DNA of 64,000 bases, from NCBI RefSeq assembly GCF_009755725.1, contig NZ_CP046619.1, positions 2,108,001-2,172,000 of the forward strand, in the 5' to 3' direction. Below, piece by piece: positions 8,521-17,449 of the stretch (position 1 is its first letter; every line of letters starts with the position of its first letter). The notes under the pieces are model-generated. The model searched no databases, was not told the DNA's origin, and saw only the letters and a list, made by a program, of their open reading frames with translations. The translations under genes and the position numbers were made by a program. Source of the DNA: Diaminobutyricimonas sp. LJ205. GTDB taxonomy: Bacteria; Actinomycetota; Actinomycetes; Actinomycetales; Microbacteriaceae.

Positions 8521-10194
8521 CTACGACCGACCGGCGGCGCGCTCCTCGCGCCGGGCGCGCTGCGCGACCGGGTCGGGCACCGGGACGGCGGCGATCAGCC
8601 GCTGCGTGTACGGGTCCTTCGGGGTCCGCAAGATTTCATCCCTGGTGCCCTGCTCGACGATCCGGCCGCGGTGCATCACGGCGATGCGGTGCGCGAGGAT
8701 GTCGACGACCGCGAGGTCGTGGCTGACGAACAGGCAGGCGAAGCCAAGATCCTGCTGCAGTTCCTGCAGCAGATCGAGGAAACGCGCCTGCACCGAGACG
8801 TCCAGCGCCGAGGTCGGCTCGTCGGCGATGAGCAGGTCGGGGGCAAGCGCGAGAGCGCGGGCGATGCCGACGCGCTGACGCTGACCACCAGACAGCTCGT
8901 GCGGGTAGCGGTTCTTGTAACTCGTAGGCAGCTCGACCTGGCTGAGCAGGTGCTCGACGCGCTTGTCGAGCTCGCTCCCCTTGATGCCCTCAGAGAGCAG
9001 GATCGGTTCCCCGATCGACTGGCCGATGGGCATGCGCGGGTTCAGCGACGAGGCCGGATCCTGGAACACGATGCCGGTCTTGCGTCGCAGTGGCCGCAGA
9101 TCCTTCTGGCTGGCCTTGGAGATGTCCTGACCGGCGGTGATCAGGGTGCCCTCGGCGATCGGCAGCAGGCCGATCGCGGCACGACCGATGGTGGTCTTGC
9201 CCGAGCCGGACTCGCCGACGAGACCCACGATCTCTCCGGGGAAGATTTCGAGGTTGATGTCGTCCGCGGCTCGGAAGGCGGGCACCCGGCCGCGCTTCGG
9301 GTACTCGATTGCGACGTTCTGGAAGCTCAGCACCGGCTGTGCGGACGCCGCACCCCGCACGCTCGGAGCCACCCGTGCGCCGCCTTGGCCGAGATTCGGC
9401 ACCGAGGCGAGCAGCTGTTTGGTGTACGGATGCTGCGGGGTCTGGAACACGTCGACGACGGCGCCCGTCTCGAGCACCTCACCGTCCTTCATGACCATGA
9501 TCCGGTCGGCGAGGTCGGCGACGACGCCCATGTCGTGGGTGATCAGCAGGATGGCGCTGTCCAGACGTTCGTGCAGGCTGCGCAGCAGGTCGAGGATCTC
9601 CGCCTGAACGGTGACGTCAAGGGCCGTGGTCGGCTCGTCGGCGATCAGCAGCACCGGGTCGCAGGAGATCGACTGGGCGATCATCGCGCGCTGCCGTTGT
9701 CCGCCAGACAACTGGTGCGGGTACTTGTTGAAGGCGACCTCGGGGTTCGGCATCTCGACCTTGCGGAGCAGCTCGATCGCGCGCTCTCGGGCCTCGTCGG
9801 GCCCGATCGGGAAATGCGATCGCAGTGCTTCCATGATCTGGAAGCCGACCGTGTACACCGGGTTCAGAGCGGTCATCGGCTCTTGGAAGATGACCGCGAT
9901 CTCCTTGCCGCGCACCCGTCGCTGGTCGGCGTCGGTGACATCGCCGATCTCCCGGCCCAGCAATTTGATCGAGCCGGTGACGTGGGCGTTCGACGGCAGC
10001 AGGCCCAGCAGCGCCATCGAGCTGGTGCTCTTACCGGAGCCGGATTCACCGACGATGGCCATGACTTCGCCTCGCGCGACGGAGTAGGTCATCGACTTCG
10101 CGGCTGGATAGAACGTGCCGTCGACCCAGAAGTCCACGTTGAGGTCAGTGACCTCGAGGACGGTCTCGGATTGGGGTGTCTCGATGGTCGTCAC
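8521..10194 (-). CDS. Peptide ABC transporter, double ATP-binding protein (DppD-DppF fusion)
   Basis: 557 aa with two complete ABC domains in one chain, energising peptide import with a two-permease channel. Walker A GESGSGKST lies at about 49-57 and GESGSGKTT at about 330-338. Both halves have the LSGGQRQR signature and Walker B LLIADEPT. The oligopeptide-type C-terminal motif (HPYTKQLL, DPYTQRLI) follows each half. GTG start. The gene is separated from its permeases (10853-13488) by a gene on the opposite strand, an unusual layout; 35 bp lie between this start and that gene's start. Confidence 0.93.
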   Translation of the reverse strand: MTTIETPQSETVLEVTDLNVDFWVDGTFYPAAKSMTYSVARGEVMAIVGESGSGKSTSSMALLGLLPSNAHVTGSIKLLGREIGDVTDADQRRVRGKEIAVIFQEPMTALNPVYTVGFQIMEALRSHFPIGPDEARERAIELLRKVEMPNPEVAFNKYPHQLSGGQRQRAMIAQSISCDPVLLIADEPTTALDVTVQAEILDLLRSLHERLDSAILLITHDMGVVADLADRIMVMKDGEVLETGAVVDVFQTPQHPYTKQLLASVPNLGQGGARVAPSVRGAASAQPVLSFQNVAIEYPKRGRVPAFRAADDINLEIFPGEIVGLVGESGSGKTTIGRAAIGLLPIAEGTLITAGQDISKASQKDLRPLRRKTGIVFQDPASSLNPRMPIGQSIGEPILLSEGIKGSELDKRVEHLLSQVELPTSYKNRYPHELSGGQRQRVGIARALALAPDLLIADEPTSALDVSVQARFLDLLQELQQDLGFACLFVSHDLAVVDILAHRIAVMHRGRIVEQGTRDEILRTPKDPYTQRLIAAVPVPDPVAQRARREERAAGRS

Positions 10195-10229
10195 AGGGTG
10201 TCCCTCGCTGCATCTGCAAAGCTGAGGGC

Positions 10230-10844
10230 GTGATCTTCAAGCCCGTCAGCTTCCGTCCGGCGTTCGGCCGGGTTCTTACGATTGTCATGGCCGTCATCAC
10301 AGCGGTCGCTCTGGGCGGATTCGTCGTGTCCGGTGACCTGGGCGGTTTGCTTCGCTACGGCTGGGTGCCGCTCTTCGCGTTCGCCCTCACCTGGGCGCTG
10401 TTCTGGGCGCCGAAACTGGATGTCAGGGAGCATGAGGTCACCGTGCGAAATGTCTTCCGCACCGTGCACCTTCCGTGGCCGGCGATCCAGCGCATCGACA
10501 CGAAGTACGCGCTCACGCTCGATACGTCGATCGGTCGCGTCCCGGTCTGGGCTGCCCCCGCTCCGAGCCGTTACTCGGTGATGAATATCACCACGGAGGA
10601 CACCAAGCGGGTCGCCGAATCGGCGCGCGCCGCGGAGGGCTCGATCCGTCCCGGTGACGCGCTGAACTCGGCGTCCGGCGCCGCCGCGCACAGCATGCGC
10701 CTGCGCTGGCAGCAACTCCGCGACGAGGGCTTCCTCGACGCGGCGATCATCGAGCCCGGCAGCCTGCGGGTGCAGTGGCATTGGGGCACCGCTGCGCTGC
10801 TGGCTGTGCTGCTGGTCGGCGCCGTGCTTGGCACGGTCCTGTAG
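10230..10844 (+). CDS. PH-domain-like membrane protein, unknown function
   Basis: About 204 aa. Start chosen as GTG 10230, preceded by GAGGG. Two hydrophobic segments at the N-terminus (about 15-32 and 40-58) are followed by a small beta-rich region (LDVREHEVTVRNVFRTVHLPWPAIQRID) typical of bacterial PH-like domains. A last hydrophobic helix lies at the C-terminus. This is the only plus-strand gene between 0.3 and 21 kb. It ends 8 bp from the end of the converging permease gene and is head-to-head with the ATPase gene, so it is antisense to any transcript joining the permeases to the ATPase. Confidence 0.75.
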   Translation: MIFKPVSFRPAFGRVLTIVMAVITAVALGGFVVSGDLGGLLRYGWVPLFAFALTWALFWAPKLDVREHEVTVRNVFRTVHLPWPAIQRIDTKYALTLDTSIGRVPVWAAPAPSRYSVMNITTEDTKRVAESARAAEGSIRPGDALNSASGAAAHSMRLRWQQLRDEGFLDAAIIEPGSLRVQWHWGTAALLAVLLVGAVLGTVL

Positions 10845-10852
10845 GGCGAGCA

Positions 10853-11959
10853 TCAGCCGTCCCTCTTGCCCGGGTCCGGCACGTCCGCATGGAACCCGCG
10901 GACCCCGCCGCCCAGGATGCCAGCGCCGCGGGTCGCGACCGTGGCAGTGGCCCGGTCGATGTTTCCTGCTCGTGCCAGTGCGCGGGCGCTCGGCATCCGC
11001 TTCTGCCTCGGGTCGAACGCGTCGCGCAGTCCGTCACCGATGAAGTTCACGCAGAGGGCGATCGCGACGATGAACAGGCCCGGCCACCAGAACAGCCACG
11101 GCCGGGTGGCGAAGGCGGACTGGTTGTCGCTGATGATCTTGCCGAGCGACGTGTCAGGCGACTGGACGCCGAAGCCCAGGTAGCTGAGGGCAGTCTCGAG
11201 CAGGATCGCTGCCGCCATCAGCAGCGTCGAATTGACGATGATCACGCCCACCGCATTGGGCAGGATGTGCCGGAAGATGATTCGTGAGTCGCTCGCGCCG
11301 GCCACCCTCGCGGCATCGACGAACTCGCGTTCCCGGAGGCTGAGGAACTCGCCGCGGACGAGGCGGGCCAACGTGGTCCAGGAGAACAGGCCGAGCACGA
11401 TGCCCAGCACGAAGGCGCCGAGGCTGCCGAAGGCACGGCCGAGCACCGCGCCGATAACGATCACCGGGATCGTGATGATCACGTCGGTGAACCGCATGAG
11501 TACCGAGTCCAGTCCCCTGCGGTAGTACCCGGCAACAGCGCCGATCACGGTACCGATCGTGGTGGCGAGCAAGCCGACGACGACCATCACCATGAGTGAC
11601 TGCTGGGTGCCGCGCATGACCACCGCGAAGATGTCGCGACCGACTTCGTCCTGGCCGAACGGATGCTCGAGGCTCGGCGCGGTGCGGTTCACGACCGCTG
11701 GGAGCTCGTTCCACGTGTAGGGCCACCAACCCGGCACCCGCCAGTTGCCGATGGTGAGGCCTACAGACGACAGCGAGAGCAGCACGATCCCGGCGAGGAC
11801 GATCATCGCGATGACCGCTCCGCGGTGACGGAAGAACCGACGCCGAACGATCTGCCCCTGGCTGAGGCCTGCAACAGCCTTCATCTCGAGGTTGGTTTGC
11901 GTGTCGGTGATACCCGGCTCGCTGTGCGTGGGCTCGGGGGGTGGGTTGAGCGTGGTCAT
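10853..11959 (-). CDS. Peptide ABC transporter permease, DppC type
   Basis: Inner-membrane permease of 368 aa. It has an N-terminal cytoplasmic tail and first helix (about 48-68), and an extracytoplasmic loop with the DppC-typical HPFGQDEVGRD motif. Five further helices carry the EAA coupling loop EFVDAARVAGASDSRIIFRHILPN. The C-terminus runs about 50 residues past DAFDPRQK, rich in Ala/Gly/Arg, longer than usual and probably cytoplasmic. The ATG overlaps the stop of the upstream permease by one base (TAATG). Confidence 0.93.
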   Translation of the reverse strand: MTTLNPPPEPTHSEPGITDTQTNLEMKAVAGLSQGQIVRRRFFRHRGAVIAMIVLAGIVLLSLSSVGLTIGNWRVPGWWPYTWNELPAVVNRTAPSLEHPFGQDEVGRDIFAVVMRGTQQSLMVMVVVGLLATTIGTVIGAVAGYYRRGLDSVLMRFTDVIITIPVIVIGAVLGRAFGSLGAFVLGIVLGLFSWTTLARLVRGEFLSLREREFVDAARVAGASDSRIIFRHILPNAVGVIIVNSTLLMAAAILLETALSYLGFGVQSPDTSLGKIISDNQSAFATRPWLFWWPGLFIVAIALCVNFIGDGLRDAFDPRQKRMPSARALARAGNIDRATATVATRGAGILGGGVRGFHADVPDPGKRDG

Positions 11960-13488
11960 TACGAAATCCGGATTCTGGGGTCAAGCGCCGCGTAGACGAG
12001 GTCGGCGATCAGGTTGAACACGACTGCCAGGGTGCCGGTGACGAGGAAGAACGCCATCACCGGGTTCGGGTCGACATGCTCGAGACCGTTCTGGAACAGC
12101 GCTCCCATGCCGGTCCAGGCGAACACCCGCTCCGTGATGACAGCACCGCCGATGAGGGCACCGATGTCGAACGCGATGATCGTGGCAATCGGGATGAGGG
12201 CGTTGCGGAAGGCGTGACGCACCATCACGGTGCGCTCGGTGAGGCCCTTCGCCCGTGCCGTGCGGATGTAGTCCTGGTTCAGCACCTCGAGCATGCTCGA
12301 GCGGGTGTAGCGGGTGTAAGCGGCGACCGACACCAGGATCAGCGCGATCGTGGGCAACAGCAGGTGGGTGAACGTGTCAACACCCTGCACCCAGAAGTTG
12401 CCGCCGAGGTTCGGTGTCGCCGAGCCGATGGTCGCGATCGGGCGGCCACGCACTCGACTGGAGTTCGAGTAGGCCTCCCAGTACGACATGTACTCGTCGA
12501 GCGCAATGACCATTGCGATGATGACGCCGACGATGATGGCGGTGCGCACCGATTGCCAGCGGTCGTGGCCGCCCCAGAACCATCCGACCAGTCCACTGAC
12601 GACGACGGTGGCGACAGCGAGGCCGAGGAACAACGGCAGGCTCATGCCGACGAAGACGAACTGCAACGGGTAGTACAGTGCCAGCGCGATCGCCGCGACC
12701 GTCAGGGACGAGTACAGCGCCTTGCGGTTTCGCAGACCGGTTGACACCGCGGTGATCCCGAAGGCCGCACCAACAGCGGTCAGCCCAATGCCGACGATGC
12801 CAATCGATGGCTGGCGGAACCAATCGGTGACGCTGATGTAGACGAGTACCCCGGCGGTGGCGACTGCCGCGATACCGAACACCATCAGTCGCTTTCGAGC
12901 ATTTCCCCCAAGCATTGACATCCAGATGATGCCGCCGAGAAGGGCGAGCCCCGCGATCAGCCAGGCCGGGATGACCGGATCTCGCAGGAAGTCATTGAAG
13001 CCGATCGCGATGTACTGCTTGAGCAGCACGGCGACCCAGAAGATCGGAAGCGAGAAGAACAGGAAGGCGAGGAAGGTGACGGAGTAGTCGTAGCCGCTGT
13101 ACTGGCGAAGCGCCGTGGTGATTCCGACGATCACGCCGACAACGATCGCGATGATCGCGGCGATGGTGACGAGCTGCAGCGTCTGACCGAATGCCTGCGA
13201 GAGCAAGGTGATGACCGGCTGGCCCTGCACGTTGACACCCAGGTCGCATTGGCCGATGAAGCACTGGCCGACACCCGCGAGCCAGATGAAATATCGCAGA
13301 TACGGGGGGACGTCGAGGTGGAGCAGATCGATGCGCCGCTCGATGAGCTGGGCGGCGTTGGGAGCGGTGCTTGCTCGCAGATCCTCAAGCGGATCTCCTG
13401 ACAACGCTGTCAGGAGGTACATGAGGTACGTGGCTGCGAGGAGCACGAAGAATGAGGCGATGAGACGCCGAATGATGAATGTGGCCAT
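11959..13488 (-). CDS. Peptide ABC transporter permease, DppB type, enlarged
   Basis: 509 aa against about 310-340 for the family (the second DppB here has 309). The N-terminus (MATFIIRRLIASFFVLLAAT) and the last 180 residues, with the EAA loop DYIRTARAKGLTERTVMVRHAFRNALIP, are normal DppB. Between them lies an insert of about 170 residues (about 185-355). It contains several hydrophobic segments, for example PAWLIAGLALLGGIIWMSML, and is not part of the standard permease fold. No frameshift is needed to read through it. Pairs with the permease just downstream. Confidence 0.9.
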   Translation of the reverse strand: MATFIIRRLIASFFVLLAATYLMYLLTALSGDPLEDLRASTAPNAAQLIERRIDLLHLDVPPYLRYFIWLAGVGQCFIGQCDLGVNVQGQPVITLLSQAFGQTLQLVTIAAIIAIVVGVIVGITTALRQYSGYDYSVTFLAFLFFSLPIFWVAVLLKQYIAIGFNDFLRDPVIPAWLIAGLALLGGIIWMSMLGGNARKRLMVFGIAAVATAGVLVYISVTDWFRQPSIGIVGIGLTAVGAAFGITAVSTGLRNRKALYSSLTVAAIALALYYPLQFVFVGMSLPLFLGLAVATVVVSGLVGWFWGGHDRWQSVRTAIIVGVIIAMVIALDEYMSYWEAYSNSSRVRGRPIATIGSATPNLGGNFWVQGVDTFTHLLLPTIALILVSVAAYTRYTRSSMLEVLNQDYIRTARAKGLTERTVMVRHAFRNALIPIATIIAFDIGALIGGAVITERVFAWTGMGALFQNGLEHVDPNPVMAFFLVTGTLAVVFNLIADLVYAALDPRIRIS

Positions 13489-13514
13489 GGGCGGACCTTC
13501 TATGAACAGGGATC

Positions 13515-13548
13515 GGTAGTTGGGAGGGCTTGCGCCCTCCCAACTACC
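13515..13548 (-). terminator. Hairpin between binding-protein and permease genes
   Basis: Perfect 15-bp inverted repeat with a TTGC/GCAA tetraloop, 32 bp past the binding-protein stop and 27 bp before the permease start. No T-run follows on the minus strand. It is more likely a 3'-end stabiliser or partial terminator giving high binding-protein and lower permease expression than a full stop. Confidence 0.7.
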
Positions 13549-13579
13549 TTTCGGATCGCTTGAGAGTCAGAGGATCTGA

Positions 13580-15385
13580 CTACTCAGAGCGTTCCCACTC
13601 CCAGGTGTTCCAGAAGATGGTCGGCGACAGGATCGACGGGTCGACCCCAACCAGGCTGCTGCTGTACGCAGTGACCGACGGGAACTGGAAGATCGTGACA
13701 CCGTAGGCGTCAGCCCACAGGTGCTTGTCAACTTCCTGCAGCAGTTCGATCTGCTTCTTAGCGTCGAACTCGGTGTTCAGCTCGTCGAGCAGAGCGGTGA
13801 CCTCATCGTTGTTGTAGTAGTTGAGGTTGTTGAGTCCGTCCGGAACGTAGTTCGCGCGCGGCTCGGTCACACCGAGACCGGTCGACTGCCATCCGAACAG
13901 CGAGGCGTCGTAGGCACCGGGGGTGCCCAGCAGGCCGCCCCACGCCTCGGCGCCACAGTCGGTGACGTTGAAGCCTGCCTGGCCTGCGGACGCCTGGATG
14001 AGCGAGAACTCGTTCACGCGACGCGGGTTGTTCGAGGCGTACAGGATGCAGACCTCGGGGCTGGTCACGCCAGCCTCGGCGAGCAGGGCCTTGGCACCCT
14101 CGATGTCGACCTCTGCATACGCGGCCGATCCGTTGTTCGCGACGGACTCGTCATAGCCCTCTGCACCCGGAACGAAGATCTGCGAGTCGCGCAGCGTGGC
14201 GTCGTCACCGATGATCGGCTTGATCAGGGTGTCGAGGATCTGCTGACGCGGGATCGTCTTGAGGAAGGCCTCACGGATCTTCGGGTCATCGAAGTGACCG
14301 CTCTTCGACTGGTCGAACTGCAGGTCAACATGCTCGTAGGTGCCCTCGAGACCGGTGAGGATCTCGATGTCGTCGATCGGCTCGAGCGCCTTCACGACGT
14401 CGGTGGTCGCCTGAGGCGAGATGATGTCGACTTCACCGTTCTCGAGCGCGGTGACCGCGGCGAGCGGGTCAGGGATGACGCGAACCGTGATCTCTTCGAC
14501 CTTCGGCTGCTTGTCACCCTTGTACTCGGGGTTCGCCTTGAGGGTCACGAACTGGTCGGCCACGAACTCGGTGATCATGTACGGTCCGGTGGACAGCACG
14601 AGGTCGGTGTCGTCGGGCATCTCGGTGAAGTTGAAGATCGTGTTCCATGCGTTGGAGATCTTCGCGAGCGCTGCCTGGTCGTCGCCCTCGATGGCGTCGA
14701 TGATGGCCTGCTTGCCCTCTTCAGCGTCCTCGATCTCGAGCGCGTACTTGGCAACAACGTGGGCCGGCAGGATCTGACCGGCAGTGCCGAACACGATCTC
14801 CCAGTCGACGAACGGCTCGTCGTAGCTGAGGGTGACGCTCTTGCCGTCGTCGCCGACCTCGGGAACCTCGGTGACGAGGTCGAGCCCGGTTCCACCGCCG
14901 TCGAAGTAGACCTGGTCCTCAGGGAAGTCCTCGGTCACCTCACCGGTCTCCGGGTCAAGGAACTCGGAGGGGTCGAAGTCCGCGTCGTTGAACGCGTTCG
15001 ACTGCGATGCCCAGTTGAGCAGCAGGTCAGCAGCGTCAACCTTGGTGCCGTCCGACCAAGTGGCGGTGTCGGCGAGGGTGTACTTCACCTGCTGCGGGTC
15101 TTCGGACACCAGTTCGTAGGTACCGAACGACTCGTCCTGAACGAACTTCGGGGTGTTGTCGTAGTAGCCGAAGCTCGACATCGTCTGCGAGATGATGATC
15201 TGGTTCGCCGTGGCGTTACCAAACGATGTGTTGCTGTTGTACGAGTAGAACGCCTGGTTCCAGGCGGCCGTGACGCTTGTACCCTCGTCGAGTCCAGATT
15301 CTGCTTCCGGGGTGGAGCAGCCAGACAGGATGAGTGCACCAACGCCGACCGTGGCGATGCCCGCCGCGATGCGCTTGATTCTCAA
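13580..15385 (-). CDS. Peptide-type ABC solute-binding lipoprotein (SBP_bac_5)
   Basis: 601-aa extracytoplasmic peptide-binding lipoprotein. Lipobox LSGC near residue 23 follows a short Lys/Arg-rich n-region. The start is TTG at 15385, with AGGAGG 4-5 bases ahead. The family core includes the TWSDGTKVDAADLLL segment near residue 110 and PRQQILDTLIKPI. It heads the proximal importer operon and is a clear paralogue of the protein at 6695-8488. Acidic composition is typical of secreted actinobacterial binding proteins. Substrate not determined. Confidence 0.92.
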   Translation of the reverse strand: MRIKRIAAGIATVGVGALILSGCSTPEAESGLDEGTSVTAAWNQAFYSYNSNTSFGNATANQIIISQTMSSFGYYDNTPKFVQDESFGTYELVSEDPQQVKYTLADTATWSDGTKVDAADLLLNWASQSNAFNDADFDPSEFLDPETGEVTEDFPEDQVYFDGGGTGLDLVTEVPEVGDDGKSVTLSYDEPFVDWEIVFGTAGQILPAHVVAKYALEIEDAEEGKQAIIDAIEGDDQAALAKISNAWNTIFNFTEMPDDTDLVLSTGPYMITEFVADQFVTLKANPEYKGDKQPKVEEITVRVIPDPLAAVTALENGEVDIISPQATTDVVKALEPIDDIEILTGLEGTYEHVDLQFDQSKSGHFDDPKIREAFLKTIPRQQILDTLIKPIIGDDATLRDSQIFVPGAEGYDESVANNGSAAYAEVDIEGAKALLAEAGVTSPEVCILYASNNPRRVNEFSLIQASAGQAGFNVTDCGAEAWGGLLGTPGAYDASLFGWQSTGLGVTEPRANYVPDGLNNLNYYNNDEVTALLDELNTEFDAKKQIELLQEVDKHLWADAYGVTIFQFPSVTAYSSSLVGVDPSILSPTIFWNTWEWERSE

Positions 15386-15435
15386 TTTTCCTCCTGTGCA
15401 AGGTGTCGCAGCAGGACGAGTCCTAGCGTCACTGC
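15386..15435 (-). promoter_or_regulatory. Conserved leader of binding-protein gene (copy 1)
   Basis: The 50 bp directly upstream of this start match the 50 bp upstream of the binding-protein gene at 19431-21047 (copy 2, 21048-21097) at most positions. The match includes the ribosome-binding site, a central TGCTG(C) block and GACTCGTCC/GACTCGTCG. The conservation extends beyond the ribosome-binding site, suggesting a shared 5'UTR or promoter element. Confidence 0.6.
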
Positions 15436-15730
15436 TACTTGAATAGGTACGACATTAGGCAGGCGTCGTCACCCTCGGCAAACTGTAGGGCCAAAAGTTA
15501 CACGGATGAAACACCGAAACGGGAATGTTGTGGACTACGCACAAATAGTTCGTGGAAGCGTTGCCATCGCAGGATTCCTGCGACAAAGCCCGAATAATCC
15601 GCGCGGCCGTGCATCCGGGGCCAGCCTGAACCGGTCTCACGACCGGGTGGGATCCATCGAGGATGTACCCCATCACTCGGCACGTCGGCGGCCGCGTTGA
15701 CCCTGGGTGAGCGCGTCCGGCTCACACGCT
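15436..15730. other. Intergenic stretch between two importer operons
   Basis: No plausible gene on either strand. It should contain the promoter of the proximal importer operon (minus strand) and the end of the distal one. A short inverted repeat (CCGGTC/GACCGG, about 15631-15646) is the only hairpin I can point to. Confidence 0.5.
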
Positions 15731-17449
15731 TCAGACCCCGAGTTGGATGCCGGCGCCCGGAATCGCGTCCAGCAATTCGCGGGTGTACTCCTGCTTCGGG
15801 TTGTCGAATACCTCATCGGTGGTGGCGGATTCGACGATCTTGCCCTTCGACATCACGCTCACCCGGTCGGCGATGATCCGGACGACCGCGAGGTCGTGGG
15901 TGATGAAGAGGTAGGTGAGGTCGAGTTCTGCCTGGAGCTCAGCCAGGAGCTTGAGAATCTGGGCTTGCACGAGCACGTCCAGGGCGGAGACGGCTTCGTC
16001 GAGCACCACGATCTCGGGCTTCAGCGCCAGCGCACGGGCGATTGCGACCCGCTGCCGCTGGCCGCCGGAGAGCTCGTTGGGGTATCGCGTCGCGATCGCC
16101 TGCGGTAGTGCGACTTGCTCGAGCAACTCCGAGACCCGCTCGCGCCGGGCTCGCCGGTCGCCGACACCGTGGGTGTGCAGCGGCTCGGCGATGGTGTTCC
16201 CGATGTTTCGGAGTGGGTCCAGCGAGCCGTAGGGGTCCTGGAAGACCGGCTGCATCCTGCGTCGAAGCCCGAAAAGCTGCTTTCGGTTCATCCCCGCGAT
16301 GTCGGTGCCGCCGATCCTGATAGATCCGGAGGTCACGGTCTCAAGCTTGAGCACCATCCTGGCCACCGTGGTCTTGCCCGATCCCGACTCCCCCACGAGC
16401 GCCATCGTGGTGCCCTTGGCGATGGAGAAAGAAACATCGTCGACGGCTTTGAACTGCCGCGCTCCGCCCTTTACACCGCGGATTGTGAAGACCTTGGTGA
16501 GGTTGTCGACGGCGATCGCCTGTTCCTCGTGCTCAGCCGTGGCCTGCTGCTCGACCCGCTCTTCCGCGGCCACGATCAGGTCCAGGCCCTCAGCCGCGGC
16601 CGGTGCGTCGTACACAAGTTCGCTGAGCTGATGCGTTGACGCCTGGATGCGGCGGGAGGCCAGACTCGGTGCCGCGGCAACCAGACGCTGGGTGTATGGA
16701 TGCTGCGGATACTGGAGCAGCTCGACCGACGGTCCCGACTCGACGATCTGTCCGCGGTACATCACGACGATCTGCTCGGCACGCTCGGCGGCGAGTCCGA
16801 GATCGTGCGTGATGAACAGCACTGCGGTGCCCTGCTCAGCTGTGAGCGTTTCCAGGTGGTCAAGGATCTTCCGCTGCACCGTGACGTCGAGAGCGCTCGT
16901 CGGCTCGTCGGCGATGAGCAGCTTCGGCCCCGCGGACAACCCGATCCCGATCAGCACGCGTTGCCGCATGCCGCCGGAGAACTGGTGCGGGAACTGCTTG
17001 AGTCGGGATGCGGCATCCGAGAGGCCGGCCTGCTGCAGTACCTCAATCGCGCGCTGCTTGACCTCGCGTCTGGTGGTGGCGATCCCATTGACGCGGATGG
17101 CCTCCTCGACCTGGAATCCGACGCTCCATACCGGGTTCAGGTTGACCATCGGGTCTTGCGGCACGAAGCCGATGAGCGACCCTCGCACATCCGCGATCTC
17201 GTCCTGGGGAAGGGCGGCAAGATCCCGGCCCTCGAAGAACACCTGACCGGCGGTGATGCGTCCCGTTCCGGGAAGCAGGTTGATGATCGCGTGAGCGGTC
17301 GTCGACTTGCCCGATCCTGACTCGCCGACAATCGCAAGAGTCTGTCCCGGCATGATCCTCAGGTTGACGCCATTGACAGCCTTCACCAGTCCGTCCTGGG
17401 TCTGAAATCCGACGTGAAGGTCGCGGACGTCGAGCAGCGGCTGCATCAT
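15731..17449 (-). CDS. Peptide ABC transporter, double ATP-binding protein
   Basis: 572 aa, two ABC domains in tandem like the protein at 8521-10194. Walker A GESGSGKST lies at about 38-46 and GESGSGKTT at about 353-361. Signatures are FSGGMRQRV and LSGGQRQRV, with Walker B LLIADEPT and IVVLDEAVSALD. HPYTQRLV and QEYTRELL mark the oligopeptide-type extensions. The linker of about 50 residues is rich in Glu/Ala/Gln. The ATG overlaps the upstream permease stop (ATGA). Last gene of the distal importer operon. Confidence 0.93.
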   Translation of the reverse strand: MMQPLLDVRDLHVGFQTQDGLVKAVNGVNLRIMPGQTLAIVGESGSGKSTTAHAIINLLPGTGRITAGQVFFEGRDLAALPQDEIADVRGSLIGFVPQDPMVNLNPVWSVGFQVEEAIRVNGIATTRREVKQRAIEVLQQAGLSDAASRLKQFPHQFSGGMRQRVLIGIGLSAGPKLLIADEPTSALDVTVQRKILDHLETLTAEQGTAVLFITHDLGLAAERAEQIVVMYRGQIVESGPSVELLQYPQHPYTQRLVAAAPSLASRRIQASTHQLSELVYDAPAAAEGLDLIVAAEERVEQQATAEHEEQAIAVDNLTKVFTIRGVKGGARQFKAVDDVSFSIAKGTTMALVGESGSGKTTVARMVLKLETVTSGSIRIGGTDIAGMNRKQLFGLRRRMQPVFQDPYGSLDPLRNIGNTIAEPLHTHGVGDRRARRERVSELLEQVALPQAIATRYPNELSGGQRQRVAIARALALKPEIVVLDEAVSALDVLVQAQILKLLAELQAELDLTYLFITHDLAVVRIIADRVSVMSKGKIVESATTDEVFDNPKQEYTRELLDAIPGAGIQLGV

